17,179 nt of DNA from Nitratireductor sp. (GCA_020441735.1 JAGRLQ010000050.1:16551-33729), one strand, 5' to 3'. Shown: positions 1 to 6,467, numbered from the stretch's first letter. The notes: generated by a model not told the origin, from the sequence alone. A program made the numbers and translations.

Positions 1-374
1 ACCTTGCGCCGTTCTGCCACCGGCCATTGGCGGTGTTTCCTCAGGCACGAGTCATCCTCCCCACCCCGAATCCGCGCCGGCGGGATTTCCGGCATCGGGG
101 CACACCGGTCTTCCCTCAGCAAAGGCATCAACCCGGCAGCCATGCAGACTATGACAGGAAAACATGCATTATACCAGCTACCTGCGGTTCAATCCTCGCA
201 GCGGATTAAACTTCGAAAACACCTCTCACATCAGGCGATTTGGATAACATCGCGCCGGATTGTGACACATCGCCAACAGAGGATTCCGTTTTTGGAACGT
301 CCTGTTGTATCGTGGCCCGAACAGGCCCCGAACAGACCAAGGCATGGCCGGTCAAAGGATGGAGGTTCCTCCCA
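1..374. other. Left-edge stretch without a supportable gene
   Basis: Open frames exist on both strands here, but none has a recognisable domain or a convincing ribosome binding site, and the longest run antisense to or across the start of the next gene. The segment around 150-240 is locally more AT-rich and could hold the promoter of the gene beginning at 375, but I could not place matching -35 and -10 boxes. A small 5-bp hairpin (182-186 with 197-201) has a TTCAA-containing loop. It resembles a tRNA T-arm only superficially, because the loop is 10 nt and no other tRNA arms are present. Confidence 0.5.
361..372 (+). promoter_or_regulatory. Ribosome binding site inside a small hairpin
   Basis: A near-ideal Shine-Dalgarno, GGAGG at 361-365, lies 9 nt before the ATG at 375 and fixes that start. 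It is followed two bases later by CCTCC at 368-372, so GGAG and CTCC can pair around a 4-nt loop and mask the site. The stem is short, so any effect on translation is inference. Confidence 0.35.
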
Positions 375-647
375 ATGCAGAGTAAACGGCCAGCAAGAGA
401 CGATGACGAAGCCCGTGCCGAAGAATCAAGACGGATTCTGGAACGCATCGAGCGCGAATCGGAAACCGTCGCCACCTCCTCGATGGCCCGAACCTCTGAT
501 CTGGTCCGCAGGAACATCTCCGGCAAGGATGGAACCGACGAAGACATGGACCCGGTCGAGGTGCTGGGAAAACGTATTGGCCGCACGCTGGGATGGATCG
601 CCATGATCGCGCTGGTGATCTATCTTCTGATCACCTACGTTTTTTGA
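375..647 (+). CDS. Small single-pass (C-tail) membrane protein of unknown function
   Basis: This is a 90-residue protein that I do not recognise. Residues 1 to about 62 are very hydrophilic and charged: a run rich in Arg, Glu and Asp (about residues 4-30) is likely helical, and an acidic patch lies near 55-62. The C-terminus is one hydrophobic segment (about residues 68-90) ending directly at the stop. The expected topology is therefore an N-terminal cytoplasmic domain with a C-terminal inner-membrane anchor. A longer frame reaches back to 240, but the ATG at 375 is chosen because of the GGAGG 9 nt upstream and because the extra upstream residues look non-coding. The pyridoxal kinase gene follows after 15 nt, so the two are probably co-transcribed. 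The frame is likely real on codon pattern and RBS. No function can be assigned. Confidence 0.72.
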   Translation: MQSKRPARDDDEARAEESRRILERIERESETVATSSMARTSDLVRRNISGKDGTDEDMDPVEVLGKRIGRTLGWIAMIALVIYLLITYVF

Positions 648-662
648 GCAGGCACGGCTGGA

Positions 663-1502
663 ATGAAGAAGCCGGTCATCGTCATTTCCAGCCATGTGGT
701 GCGCGGATCGGTTGGTAACCGCGCCGCAGCCTTTGCCCTTGAGATGCTCGGGCATCCTGTCTGGGCGGTTCCCACCATTATTCTGCCGTATCATCCGGGC
801 CATGGTACCGCGACCCGGATCGTTCCGGATCAGAATCAATTCGAGGATTTGCTCAGCGATCTCGCAGATTCAAAGTGGGTTGGCGAGCTTGGTGGCGTTC
901 TCACCGGCTACATGGCGAGCGCAGCCCAGGCAGAAAGTGCGGGCCGGCTTGTTGCTCGTCTGAAAGCGAAAAACCCGGACCTTGTTCATCTCTGCGATCC
1001 CGTCATGGGTGATGATGGCGGGCTTTATGTGCCTAAGGAAAATGCCGCCGCGGTTCGGGATCATCTGGCAAAAAAGGCCGACATTCTCACGCCGAACCGC
1101 TTTGAACTGGAGTGGTTGAGCGGGGAAACCATCTCCGACGCCAGTGATGCCCGCAGGGCCGCCGCAAACCTTGCTCCGGCAACTGTTCTGGCAACCTCGA
1201 TCCCCGCAATGATGCGCGGCAACATTGCCAATCTGCTGGTTCACGGCAATCAGGCCATGCTCGCCGAACATCGCGAAGTCGAAAACCCGCCCAAGGGGCC
1301 GGGCGATCTTGTTGCCGCTCTTTTTCTTTCACGCCTGCTCGACGGCGAACCGCAGGACAAGGCCCTGCAGGCAAGCACCGCCAGCGTGTTCGAACTGGTG
1401 GCAAAGGCCGCCAAACGCGGCAGCGACGAGCTCATGCTGGAGACCGACGCGATCTCGATCCAGCGACCCATGGCCATGGTTTCCACACGCAAGCTGGTCT
1501 GA
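663..1502 (+). CDS. pdxY: Pyridoxal kinase (PdxY/PdxK type)
   Basis: This cytosolic ribokinase-fold kinase phosphorylates pyridoxal to pyridoxal 5'-phosphate in the vitamin B6 salvage pathway. Its 279 residues match the usual family size of about 280-290. Visible motifs in order are the N-terminal substrate loop SSHVVRGSVGN (9-19), DPVMGD (112-117) followed by Gly-Gly-Leu-Tyr-Val, TPNRFELEWL (143-152), and the anion-hole/catalytic GPGDL (212-216) with the presumed catalytic base Asp215. The family usually has Gly-Thr-Gly-Asp or Gly-Val-Gly-Asp, so Pro at the second position is a mild variation. The DUF429 gene starts 5 nt after the stop, which points to a shared transcript and perhaps coupled translation. 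PdxY and PdxK cannot be told apart with certainty by eye. Confidence 0.93.
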   Translation: MKKPVIVISSHVVRGSVGNRAAAFALEMLGHPVWAVPTIILPYHPGHGTATRIVPDQNQFEDLLSDLADSKWVGELGGVLTGYMASAAQAESAGRLVARLKAKNPDLVHLCDPVMGDDGGLYVPKENAAAVRDHLAKKADILTPNRFELEWLSGETISDASDARRAAANLAPATVLATSIPAMMRGNIANLLVHGNQAMLAEHREVENPPKGPGDLVAALFLSRLLDGEPQDKALQASTASVFELVAKAAKRGSDELMLETDAISIQRPMAMVSTRKLV

Positions 1503-1507
1503 AAGCC

Positions 1508-2320
1508 ATGCAGCAGAACAGGTTATCTGAAACCGCGAGACAGCCTGCCGCCATCCTTGCGGGATTGGACGGCTGCCGTGCCGGATGGATTGCCGTCCAT
1601 GCCGATGTCAGCGGCAGCGGGGATCGTGATTCGGCGATGGCTGCCGCCAGTGTTTCGCTCTTTACCACAATCGGGGATGCTGCGGCTGCACTCGGTCCTT
1701 CGGCCATCATCGCCGTGGACATGCCGATCGGCCTGCCGGAGAAGATCACCGGTGGCGGCAGGGGCCCGGAACAGGCCGTCCGGCCCTTTCTCGGTTCCCG
1801 CCAATCCTCGGTGTTTTCCATACCCTCGCGCAGTGCAGTTTACGCCGATACCTATGGCGAGGCCTGCGAACTGGCGCAGCAAACCTCCAACCCGCCGAAA
1901 AAGGTCTCCAAACAGGCCTTCAACCTGTTTCCCAAAATCCGCGAACTGGACCAATTCCTGTTGCAGGCAAAAACCGATCCGGTATTGGCCGGGATTGCCG
2001 TTTATGAATGTCACCCCGAGTTTGCCTTCACCACGCTGAACCATGGCAAGGCTATGAAACTGCCGAAGAAGATCAAGTCACGGGTCAACCCGGCGGGAAT
2101 CGCAGAACGGGCAACCCTGCTGGAAAGTCTGGGCTTTGATCGGCTTTTTCTGAAGACCGCTGCTGCCAACTTCCGGTCCGCTGAAGCTGCGCAGGATGAC
2201 TTTATCGATGCCTGTGCCTGTTTCGCCATTGCCTGCCGCCTGCAACAGGGACTTGCCCATCCGCACCCGGAACAATACAAACGCGACGCAAACGGACTGC
2301 CCATCGCCATCTGGGCGTGA
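1508..2320 (+). CDS. DUF429 family protein (RNase H-like fold, function unknown)
   Basis: This 270-residue protein has the signature blocks of DUF429: GLDGCRAGW at 19-27, DMPIGLP at 71-77, a GSRQSSVFSIPSR block at 97-109, ECHPEF at 167-172 and QDDFIDACACFAIA near 229-242. In this family the conserved acidic residues (here Asp21, Asp71, and Asp230/231/234) are thought to cluster as in RNase H-like nucleases. All are present, so the protein looks catalytically competent rather than decayed. The substrate is not known. The start is 5 nt downstream of pdxY and the carbonic anhydrase gene begins within 20 nt of the stop, so it sits in the middle of a tight gene run. Family assignment is confident. 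Nuclease activity is only the family-level prediction. Confidence 0.88.
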   Translation: MQQNRLSETARQPAAILAGLDGCRAGWIAVHADVSGSGDRDSAMAAASVSLFTTIGDAAAALGPSAIIAVDMPIGLPEKITGGGRGPEQAVRPFLGSRQSSVFSIPSRSAVYADTYGEACELAQQTSNPPKKVSKQAFNLFPKIRELDQFLLQAKTDPVLAGIAVYECHPEFAFTTLNHGKAMKLPKKIKSRVNPAGIAERATLLESLGFDRLFLKTAAANFRSAEAAQDDFIDACACFAIACRLQQGLAHPHPEQYKRDANGLPIAIWA

Positions 2321-2337
2321 ATTGAAGAGAAATGCCG

Positions 2338-2979
2338 ATGAAGAACTTTCCCGAACGCCTGCTTTCCGGATACCGGGATTTCATGGATGGCCGCTACGCT
2401 GCCGAGCACGAGCGCTACAGCGAGTTGGCTGAAGCCGGCCAGAAGCCGGAAATCCTCGTCATCGCCTGCTGCGATTCCCGCGCCGCGCCGGAAACCATTT
2501 TCAATTGCGGCCCCGGAGAGCTCTTTGTCGTTCGCAATGTGGCAAACCTCGTCCCGCCCTACGAACCCGACGGCACCTATCACGCCACATCTGCAGCGCT
2601 GGAATTTGCCGTTCAGGCACTTCGCGTAAAACACATCCTGGTCATGGGTCATGGCCGCTGCGGCGGTATTTCAGCAGCGCTCGACCCGGCGGAAAAGCCG
2701 CTCTCTCCGGGCGACTTCATCGGCCAGTGGATGAGCATGCTGGCGCCACTTACCGAACAGGTTTCCTCTTCCCGGGTGCTGACCAGGGCAGAGCGCCAAA
2801 CCGCGCTGGAACGCATCTCCATACGCAACTCCATCGCCAATCTGATGACCTTTCCCTGCGTTAACATCCTCGCCGGCAAGGGAAAGCTTTCCCTGCACGG
2901 CGCGTGGTTTGACATTTCCACCGGAGAACTGTGGGTAATGGACGCCGAGAGCGGCGACTTCAGCCGGCCGGGTCGCTGA
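2338..2979 (+). CDS. Beta-class carbonic anhydrase
   Basis: This zinc enzyme interconverts CO2 and bicarbonate in the cytoplasm. Numbered from the ATG at 2338 (213 residues), the zinc ligands are Cys44 (in ACCDSR), His105 and Cys108 (in GHGRCGG). The Asp46-Arg48 dyad typical of the class is intact. The downstream core (FVVRNVANLVPP, then a Ser-Ala-Ala-Leu-Glu-Phe helix) also fits. Length matches bacterial beta-CAs. An in-frame ATG lies two codons upstream at 2332. I prefer 2338 because the purine-rich GAAGAG at 2324-2329 is then 8 nt away instead of 2. The gene follows the DUF429 gene closely and is probably in the same operon. Physiologically it could supply bicarbonate for carboxylases, but nothing local specifies this. 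Confidence 0.95.
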   Translation: MKNFPERLLSGYRDFMDGRYAAEHERYSELAEAGQKPEILVIACCDSRAAPETIFNCGPGELFVVRNVANLVPPYEPDGTYHATSAALEFAVQALRVKHILVMGHGRCGGISAALDPAEKPLSPGDFIGQWMSMLAPLTEQVSSSRVLTRAERQTALERISIRNSIANLMTFPCVNILAGKGKLSLHGAWFDISTGELWVMDAESGDFSRPGR

Positions 2980-3017
2980 ACATCGACCGGCTAACACTGC
3001 CTGAGAGGGGTTAACCG

Positions 3018-3470
3018 ATGCCGCCTTTGACCAAAATGCCCACACCGTTCATCTGGGTTGCTGCAGCCCTGCTGACAAACGCTGCTGTTCTGCCCATGAC
3101 CGGCCCTGCCGCCGCCAACGGCGATCTGCCGGCACCGGTTCAAACCTGGTACGGAGCGCTTGGCGCAGTCGATCGATCCGCGCTTGAAGACGTGCTCGCC
3201 GACGATGCACGGATCGACCTGCGCGATCTCGGCATTGTCCAGACCAGGGATGAGTTTCTCGATTCGCTCGACGCCTGGGCGGAAGCGAACAAGAATGCTG
3301 AAATTCTGACGCGGCCAGGCAAGGCTACAGGCAATAACGCCATTGCCGTCGAGGTCTGTTACCGGTTTCCGTCCAACGAGGTTCTGTTCGAGGAAACCTT
3401 CGAGCTTACAGGCGAAAAGATTACCCGATCCGTCCAGCAGCAGCTTTCGGAAAACTGCGAAGGGTTCTAA
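3018..3470 (+). CDS. Exported NTF2/SnoaL-like small protein
   Basis: This 150-residue protein has an N-terminal signal peptide: a hydrophobic stretch at about residues 11-30 and a likely signal peptidase I site after Ala-Ala-Ala at 31-33, so it should be periplasmic. The mature part resembles the NTF2/SnoaL-like cone fold: an opening helix (VQTWYGALGAVDRSALEDVL, about 41-60), 'ADDARIDL', then beta strands carrying 'AVEVCYRF' and 'FEETFEL'. Family members range from isomerases to non-enzymatic binding proteins, so no reaction can be named. Two cysteines in the mature chain (114 and 147) could form a disulfide. GAGGGG at 3005-3010 lies 7 nt before the ATG and supports the start. It follows the carbonic anhydrase gene by 38 nt and may end the operon, with the stem-loop at 3484-3550 just downstream. 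Confidence 0.7.
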   Translation: MPPLTKMPTPFIWVAAALLTNAAVLPMTGPAAANGDLPAPVQTWYGALGAVDRSALEDVLADDARIDLRDLGIVQTRDEFLDSLDAWAEANKNAEILTRPGKATGNNAIAVEVCYRFPSNEVLFEETFELTGEKITRSVQQQLSENCEGF

Positions 3471-3783
3471 AGCCCGCCTGAAACGGAGTACAGGCCGCAC
3501 AAATCCATCCACTTGGGGCGTTATTGGATGAACCCGGCGGCCTGTTCCCGAGAGGGAAGCTCTCAATGAGCCGGTACCTGATTTGCTGCTCAAGCACCGG
3601 TGCCCAAGGTTTAGACCGTTCGCAGCGTGAGCGGTGTGCAATCCGTCACAGCATGACCGGCCCAAATCGGTATGGGCAGCGAGCATGCAAGACCTGCACG
3701 CATCGGGCCATTCCGCGAGCACGGCTGACATGCGCAAGCACCGCCCAATAGGGCGATTACGGAAATGTCTGGGTTGGAAAATC
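3471..3783. other. Non-coding gap between the exported protein and tRNA-Gly
   Basis: No convincing gene lies in these 313 bases. The short frames present are rich in Cys and Arg with codon use unlike the neighbours. The gap does hold marked secondary structure: the strong two-stage stem-loop at 3484-3550, alternative small hairpins around 3546-3565 (TTCCC/GGGAA with a GAGA loop, or GAGAG/CTCTC), a 10-bp palindrome at 3594-3603 (GCACCGGTGC) and a CGCCC/GGGCG hairpin at 3742-3755. No T-tract follows any of them on either strand, so none is a standard intrinsic terminator. Confidence 0.55.
3484..3550. other. Strong two-stage stem-loop, candidate structured RNA or palindromic repeat
   Basis: The outer helix is ACAGGCCGC (3490-3498) pairing perfectly with GCGGCCTGT (3537-3545). 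It can extend outward through G3488-C3547 and CGG/CCG (3484-3486 with 3548-3550), with one bulge and one mismatch. After an internal loop (7 and 6 nt), a second perfect 6-bp helix forms between CATCCA (3506-3511) and TGGATG (3525-3530) around a 13-nt loop. It starts 14 nt after the exported-protein gene and has no T-tract. It could be an mRNA 3'-end structure, part of a small RNA, or one copy of a dispersed rhizobial palindromic element. The strand is undetermined. Confidence 0.45.
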
Positions 3784-3858
3784 TGGAGCGGGCGATGGGA
3801 TTCGAACCCACGACCCCAACCTTGGCAAGGTTGTGCTCTACCCCTGAGCTACACCCGC
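3784..3858 (-). tRNA. tRNA-Gly (anticodon GCC)
   Basis: Read on the minus strand, this is a complete 75-nt cloverleaf that includes an encoded 3' CCA. The acceptor stem is GCGGGTG pairing with CGCCCGC (with a G-T pair). The D-arm is GCTC/GAGC around AGGGGTA, the anticodon stem is CAACC/GGTTG and the anticodon loop is TTGCCAA. The variable loop is 5 nt, and the T-arm carries TTCGAAT. The anticodon GCC is at 3824-3826 and reads GGC and GGT codons. The discriminator base is T (U73), usual for tRNA-Gly. It is a single isolated tRNA gene, and no integrase or attachment-site duplication is visible nearby. Confidence 0.98.
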
Positions 3859-3894
3859 TCAACCGCCGCATGCACCTGGGTGCGCGACCGCGCC

Positions 3895-3923
3895 TCTATG
3901 GCCGAATCCGAAGTTGATTGCAA
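3895..3923 (-). promoter_or_regulatory. Possible tRNA-Gly promoter
   Basis: On the minus strand, TTGCAA (3923-3918) and CATAGA (3900-3895) are separated by 17 nt and lie about 36 nt upstream of the tRNA. They match the -35 and -10 consensus at only 4 and 3 of 6 positions. Placement and spacing are right but the match is weak. Confidence 0.25.
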
Positions 3924-3969
3924 CCACTTTGTTGCCGCCTGAACCACGGTATGCAGATTTCCATCCGCA

Positions 3970-4101
3970 ATGGTAAAAAGGGATCATGCGCCGTCAAATC
4001 CGGACTACGTCGAAGCCTGGCTGACGGTTGACATGGTTTTTGATCCCGCCCAAACAGGCACCGCAATTCAGATGGCAATAATGGCGAATACGGTGTTTTG
4101 A
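3970..4101 (+). CDS. Possible 43-codon leader ORF overlapping the deacylase start
   Basis: An ATG at 3970 opens a 43-residue frame whose TGA (4099-4101) overlaps the ATG of the following deacylase gene in a TGATG arrangement, the classic geometry of translational coupling. The deacylase itself has no clear Shine-Dalgarno, which would make coupling useful. Internal ATGs at 4072 and 4081 are in the same frame. Against it, there is no good RBS at 3970, third-position GC is lower than in neighbouring genes, and no domain is recognisable. It may be chance. Confidence 0.2.
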   Translation: MVKRDHAPSNPDYVEAWLTVDMVFDPAQTGTAIQMAIMANTVF

Positions 4102-4640
4102 TGAGTTCCAACCAACAGGCAATGCCAACCAGCCCCGAAGAACTGCTCAGCCTTCTGGATGAACTGGGAATCAGGCACGAAACCCATCATCACGAACCGG
4201 TCTTCACGGTCGAGGAATCCGAGCACGTCACCGCGATGATTCCCGGCGGGCATACCAAGAACCTGTTTCTCAAGGACAAGAAGGGCAATTATTTTCTGAT
4301 CGTTGCCGGCAATCACGCGAAGATCCCGCTCAACCGGGTTCACGGCCTTATCGGCGCAAAAGGCCGTGTTTCCTTTGGTAATGCAGAGATGCTGATGGAA
4401 CTGCTTGGCGTGACACCCGGCTCCGTCAACGCCTTTGCGCCGGTGAATGACCGTGAAAACCGCGTCAAGGTCATCATCGACGAGCCGCTGCTGGAAAATG
4501 CGCAGATCAACTGCCACCCATTGATCAACGACAAGACAACCACCATCTCCCGGGAAGACCTGTTGCGCTTTCTGGAGCATGTCGGCCATCCGGCGGAGGT
4601 GATCCAACTGTCCGGGGTGGAAAGCGATTTACCGGAATAA
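4101..4640 (+). CDS. YbaK/ProX-type prolyl-tRNA editing deacylase
   Basis: This free-standing trans-editing domain is related to the INS domain of prolyl-tRNA synthetase. It hydrolyses mischarged tRNA (typically alanyl-tRNA-Pro) in the cytosol. With 179 residues it has the usual single-domain length. Recognisable features are a histidine-rich entry strand (HETHHHEPVFT, about 26-36), GGHTKNLFLKDKKG at 49-62 with the conserved lysine before Asn-Leu (Lys53), the LGVTPGSVN loop (about 102-110) that shapes the substrate pocket, and NCHPL.N..TTTIS (about 137-150). The frame can open one codon earlier at a TTG (4098), but the ATG at 4101 is preferred. No strong RBS is visible, and a small upstream frame ends on this start codon. 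The thioredoxin gene follows by 15 nt. Exact substrate (Ala versus another amino acid) cannot be read off. Confidence 0.9.
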   Translation: MSSNQQAMPTSPEELLSLLDELGIRHETHHHEPVFTVEESEHVTAMIPGGHTKNLFLKDKKGNYFLIVAGNHAKIPLNRVHGLIGAKGRVSFGNAEMLMELLGVTPGSVNAFAPVNDRENRVKVIIDEPLLENAQINCHPLINDKTTTISREDLLRFLEHVGHPAEVIQLSGVESDLPE

Positions 4641-4655
4641 TACGGGATACCGGCC

Positions 4656-5645
4656 ATGAGCACAGACAAATACGGATTTGGCAGCCAGTTCTCGGCTGGC
4701 GTCAACTACGACCAGAAACCATCACAGGAACAGCCCGCTGCTGCGCCCGTCACGCTCGATCTTGGCACACCGGCCGGTCCTGCTCCGGTGAAGGATATCT
4801 CCACCGCCGAGTTCATGACGGAAGTCATCGAGGGCTCCAGGGATGTGCCGGTACTGGTCGACTTCTGGGCGCCATGGTGTGGTCCCTGCAAGCAGCTGGC
4901 CCCCGCGCTGGAAGCAGCCGTGGCAAAGGCAAATGGCAGGGTCAGGCTCGTCAAGATGAACATCGACGAACATCCCGAAGTTGCTGGCCAGATGGGCATT
5001 CAGTCGATCCCTGCCGTCGTCGCCTTCGTCAACGGCCAGCCCAGGGACGCCTTCATGGGCGCGAAACCTGAGCAGGAAATTGCCAAATTCATCGAGAAAC
5101 TGGCGGGGCCTTCCGGACCTTCCAAGCTGGAAGAGGCACTCGAGATGGCCGCAAACCTGGCAGAACAGGGACAGGCAGGCGAAGCAGCCGGAATTTACGG
5201 CGCCATTCTGCAACAGCAGCCCGATAATGCCGATGCCCTGGCCGGATACGGTCATCTTCTGGTGAAGGAAGGCAAGATCGAGGAAGCGAAGTCCGTCCTC
5301 GAGATGGCGGGCGAAGTCTCCGGCCATCAGGGGCTGGAAGCCTTGCGCGCTGCCATCGATCTCGCCGAACAGGCCGGTTCGGTCGGTGATTTTGCCGAGC
5401 TCGAAGCAAAGCTCGCAGCCGATCCCGGCGATCATCAGGCACGTTTTGACCTTGCGATCGCCCTTAACGGTGCAGGAAAGCGCGAGGAAGCTGCCGATCA
5501 CCTGCTGGAAATCATTGGCAAGAACCGGGAATGGCAGGAAGATGGCGCCCGCACCCAGCTCCTGAAGTTCTTCGAATCCTGGGGCCCGACAGATCCGGCA
5601 ACCCTGGCAACGCGTCGCAAGCTTTCTTCCCTGCTGTTTTCCTGA
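4656..5645 (+). CDS. cnoX: CnoX/YbbN-like thioredoxin-TPR protein with intact WCGPC
   Basis: This 329-residue cytosolic protein has a variable leader (1-45), a thioredoxin domain (about 46-152) with the redox motif WCGPC at 74-78 and the cis-proline segment SIPAV (Pro119), then an all-helical TPR-like C-terminal half (about 155-329) built of Ala/Glu/Gly-rich repeats. This is the architecture of the chaperedoxin CnoX (YbbN), which protects proteins from aggregation and over-oxidation and passes them to GroEL/DnaK. The E. coli protein has lost one active-site cysteine, while alphaproteobacterial members are known to keep a redox-active pair. Both cysteines are present here, so thioredoxin activity is expected. 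The gene is probably in an operon with the deacylase upstream. The LON-domain gene follows after about 147 nt. Confidence 0.92.
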   Translation: MSTDKYGFGSQFSAGVNYDQKPSQEQPAAAPVTLDLGTPAGPAPVKDISTAEFMTEVIEGSRDVPVLVDFWAPWCGPCKQLAPALEAAVAKANGRVRLVKMNIDEHPEVAGQMGIQSIPAVVAFVNGQPRDAFMGAKPEQEIAKFIEKLAGPSGPSKLEEALEMAANLAEQGQAGEAAGIYGAILQQQPDNADALAGYGHLLVKEGKIEEAKSVLEMAGEVSGHQGLEALRAAIDLAEQAGSVGDFAELEAKLAADPGDHQARFDLAIALNGAGKREEAADHLLEIIGKNREWQEDGARTQLLKFFESWGPTDPATLATRRKLSSLLFS

Positions 5646-5664
5646 TCGCTACGGGCCAGTACGG

Positions 5665-5690
5665 AGCAGGAATACCCTGCTGCCGGCAGC
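5665..5690. repeat. Overlapping inverted repeats after the thioredoxin gene
   Basis: AGCAGG (5665-5670) and CCTGCT (5676-5681) form a 6-bp hairpin. Overlapping it is the perfect 12-bp palindrome GCTGCCGGCAGC (5679-5690). The two structures are mutually exclusive. There is no T-tract, so this is not a standard terminator. It sits between cnoX and the LON-domain gene. Confidence 0.4.
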
Positions 5691-5792
5691 CCTTGAGTTC
5701 GCAAGCTGATGCACCATGTCTAGGATGGAGTTGCATATGGTTTGCAGAGCCGCTTGCAGGATATGACACGACCAAAAATCGGAAATGGCATC

Positions 5793-6467
5793 ATGAGAGC
5801 AGGAAATGCAGAATACCGGGCGAGGCTGGATTTCCCGGAGACCATCCCGATCTTTCCCCTGTCCGGCGCGCTCCTGCTGCCGGGCGGCAATCTGCCGCTC
5901 AACATTTTCGAGCCGCGTTATCTGGCGATGACGGAACATGCCCTCGCCACTCACCGGCTGATCGGCATGATCCAGCCTGATCCGGCCGGGAGCCCCGATG
6001 AAAGCGAGCCGGCGCTTTGCACCATGGGTTGCATCGGCCGGCTGACGGCATTCCAGGAAACTGGCGATGGTCGTTACGCCATCAACCTGACCGGTATTTG
6101 CCGGTTTACCGTCGAGAAGGAAGAAGATCTGCTGAACGGATTCCGGCAGGTTCGGTTTGATGTACGGGAAGAGGATCTCGATTTCGGGTTTCGCAGCGAG
6201 GAAGAGGCAACGTTGAACGATCGCGACGGCCTGCTGGGAACGCTACGCAAATACCTTGCCGCCAACGGCATGGATGCCAACTGGGAAACCATCGAGCAGA
6301 CCGATGATGAAACGCTGGTTACCGCCCTCTGCATGATGTCGCCTTACGGCCCGGCCGAAAAACAGGCACTGCTGGAAGCCGACGATCTCAACACCCGTGC
6401 GGAAACGCTGATCGCCATCACTGAAATCGCCCTTGCCAGAGACGGCGGGAGTTCGGCAATCCAGTAA
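5793..6467 (+). CDS. LON substrate-binding-domain protein
   Basis: This 224-residue cytosolic protein consists of the N-terminal (substrate-binding) domain of Lon protease alone. The first block is the family hallmark: IPIFPLSGALLLPGG followed by Leu-Pro-Leu-Asn-Ile-Phe-Glu-Pro-Arg-Tyr (about 18-43). Gly-Cys-Ile-Gly-Arg-Leu and GRYAINLTGICRF then form the beta-rich core, and a C-terminal helical part follows. There is no AAA+ or protease domain, so it is not a peptidase. Such stand-alone proteins are thought to bind substrates or act as adaptors. The frame extends back to a TTG at 5742 with a further ATG at 5763. The ATG at 5793 is chosen because GGAA (5781-5784) lies 8 nt upstream and the family normally starts just before this block. 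It probably continues the deacylase-cnoX gene run. Confidence 0.9.
   Translation: MRAGNAEYRARLDFPETIPIFPLSGALLLPGGNLPLNIFEPRYLAMTEHALATHRLIGMIQPDPAGSPDESEPALCTMGCIGRLTAFQETGDGRYAINLTGICRFTVEKEEDLLNGFRQVRFDVREEDLDFGFRSEEEATLNDRDGLLGTLRKYLAANGMDANWETIEQTDDETLVTALCMMSPYGPAEKQALLEADDLNTRAETLIAITEIALARDGGSSAIQ

Noticed and set aside
182..201. Hairpin with a TTCAA loop resembling a tRNA T-arm
   Set aside because: The loop is 10 nt instead of 7 and no acceptor, D or anticodon arms can be found around it.
206..604. A 132-residue minus-strand frame antisense to the small membrane protein
   Set aside because: It is mostly antisense to the frame at 375-647, which has a strong RBS and a clear membrane segment. 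The minus frame has neither.
3524..3751. A Cys/Arg-rich frame (TTG at 3524 or ATG at 3567) in the gap before tRNA-Gly
   Set aside because: Composition and codon use are unlike the neighbouring genes. A purine run before 3567 resembles an RBS but is part of a hairpin. No domain is visible.
3611..3942. Open frames on both strands across the tRNA (minus-strand product containing SGVEHNLAKVGVVGSNPIARS-like text, plus-strand product containing WDSNPRPQPWQG)
   Set aside because: These are the well-known spurious translations of a tRNA gene and its complement. The cloverleaf at 3784-3858 explains the sequence.
4028..4056. TTGACA as a -35 box for the deacylase gene
   Set aside because: A perfect -35 word is present, but nothing resembling a -10 box lies 16-18 nt downstream.
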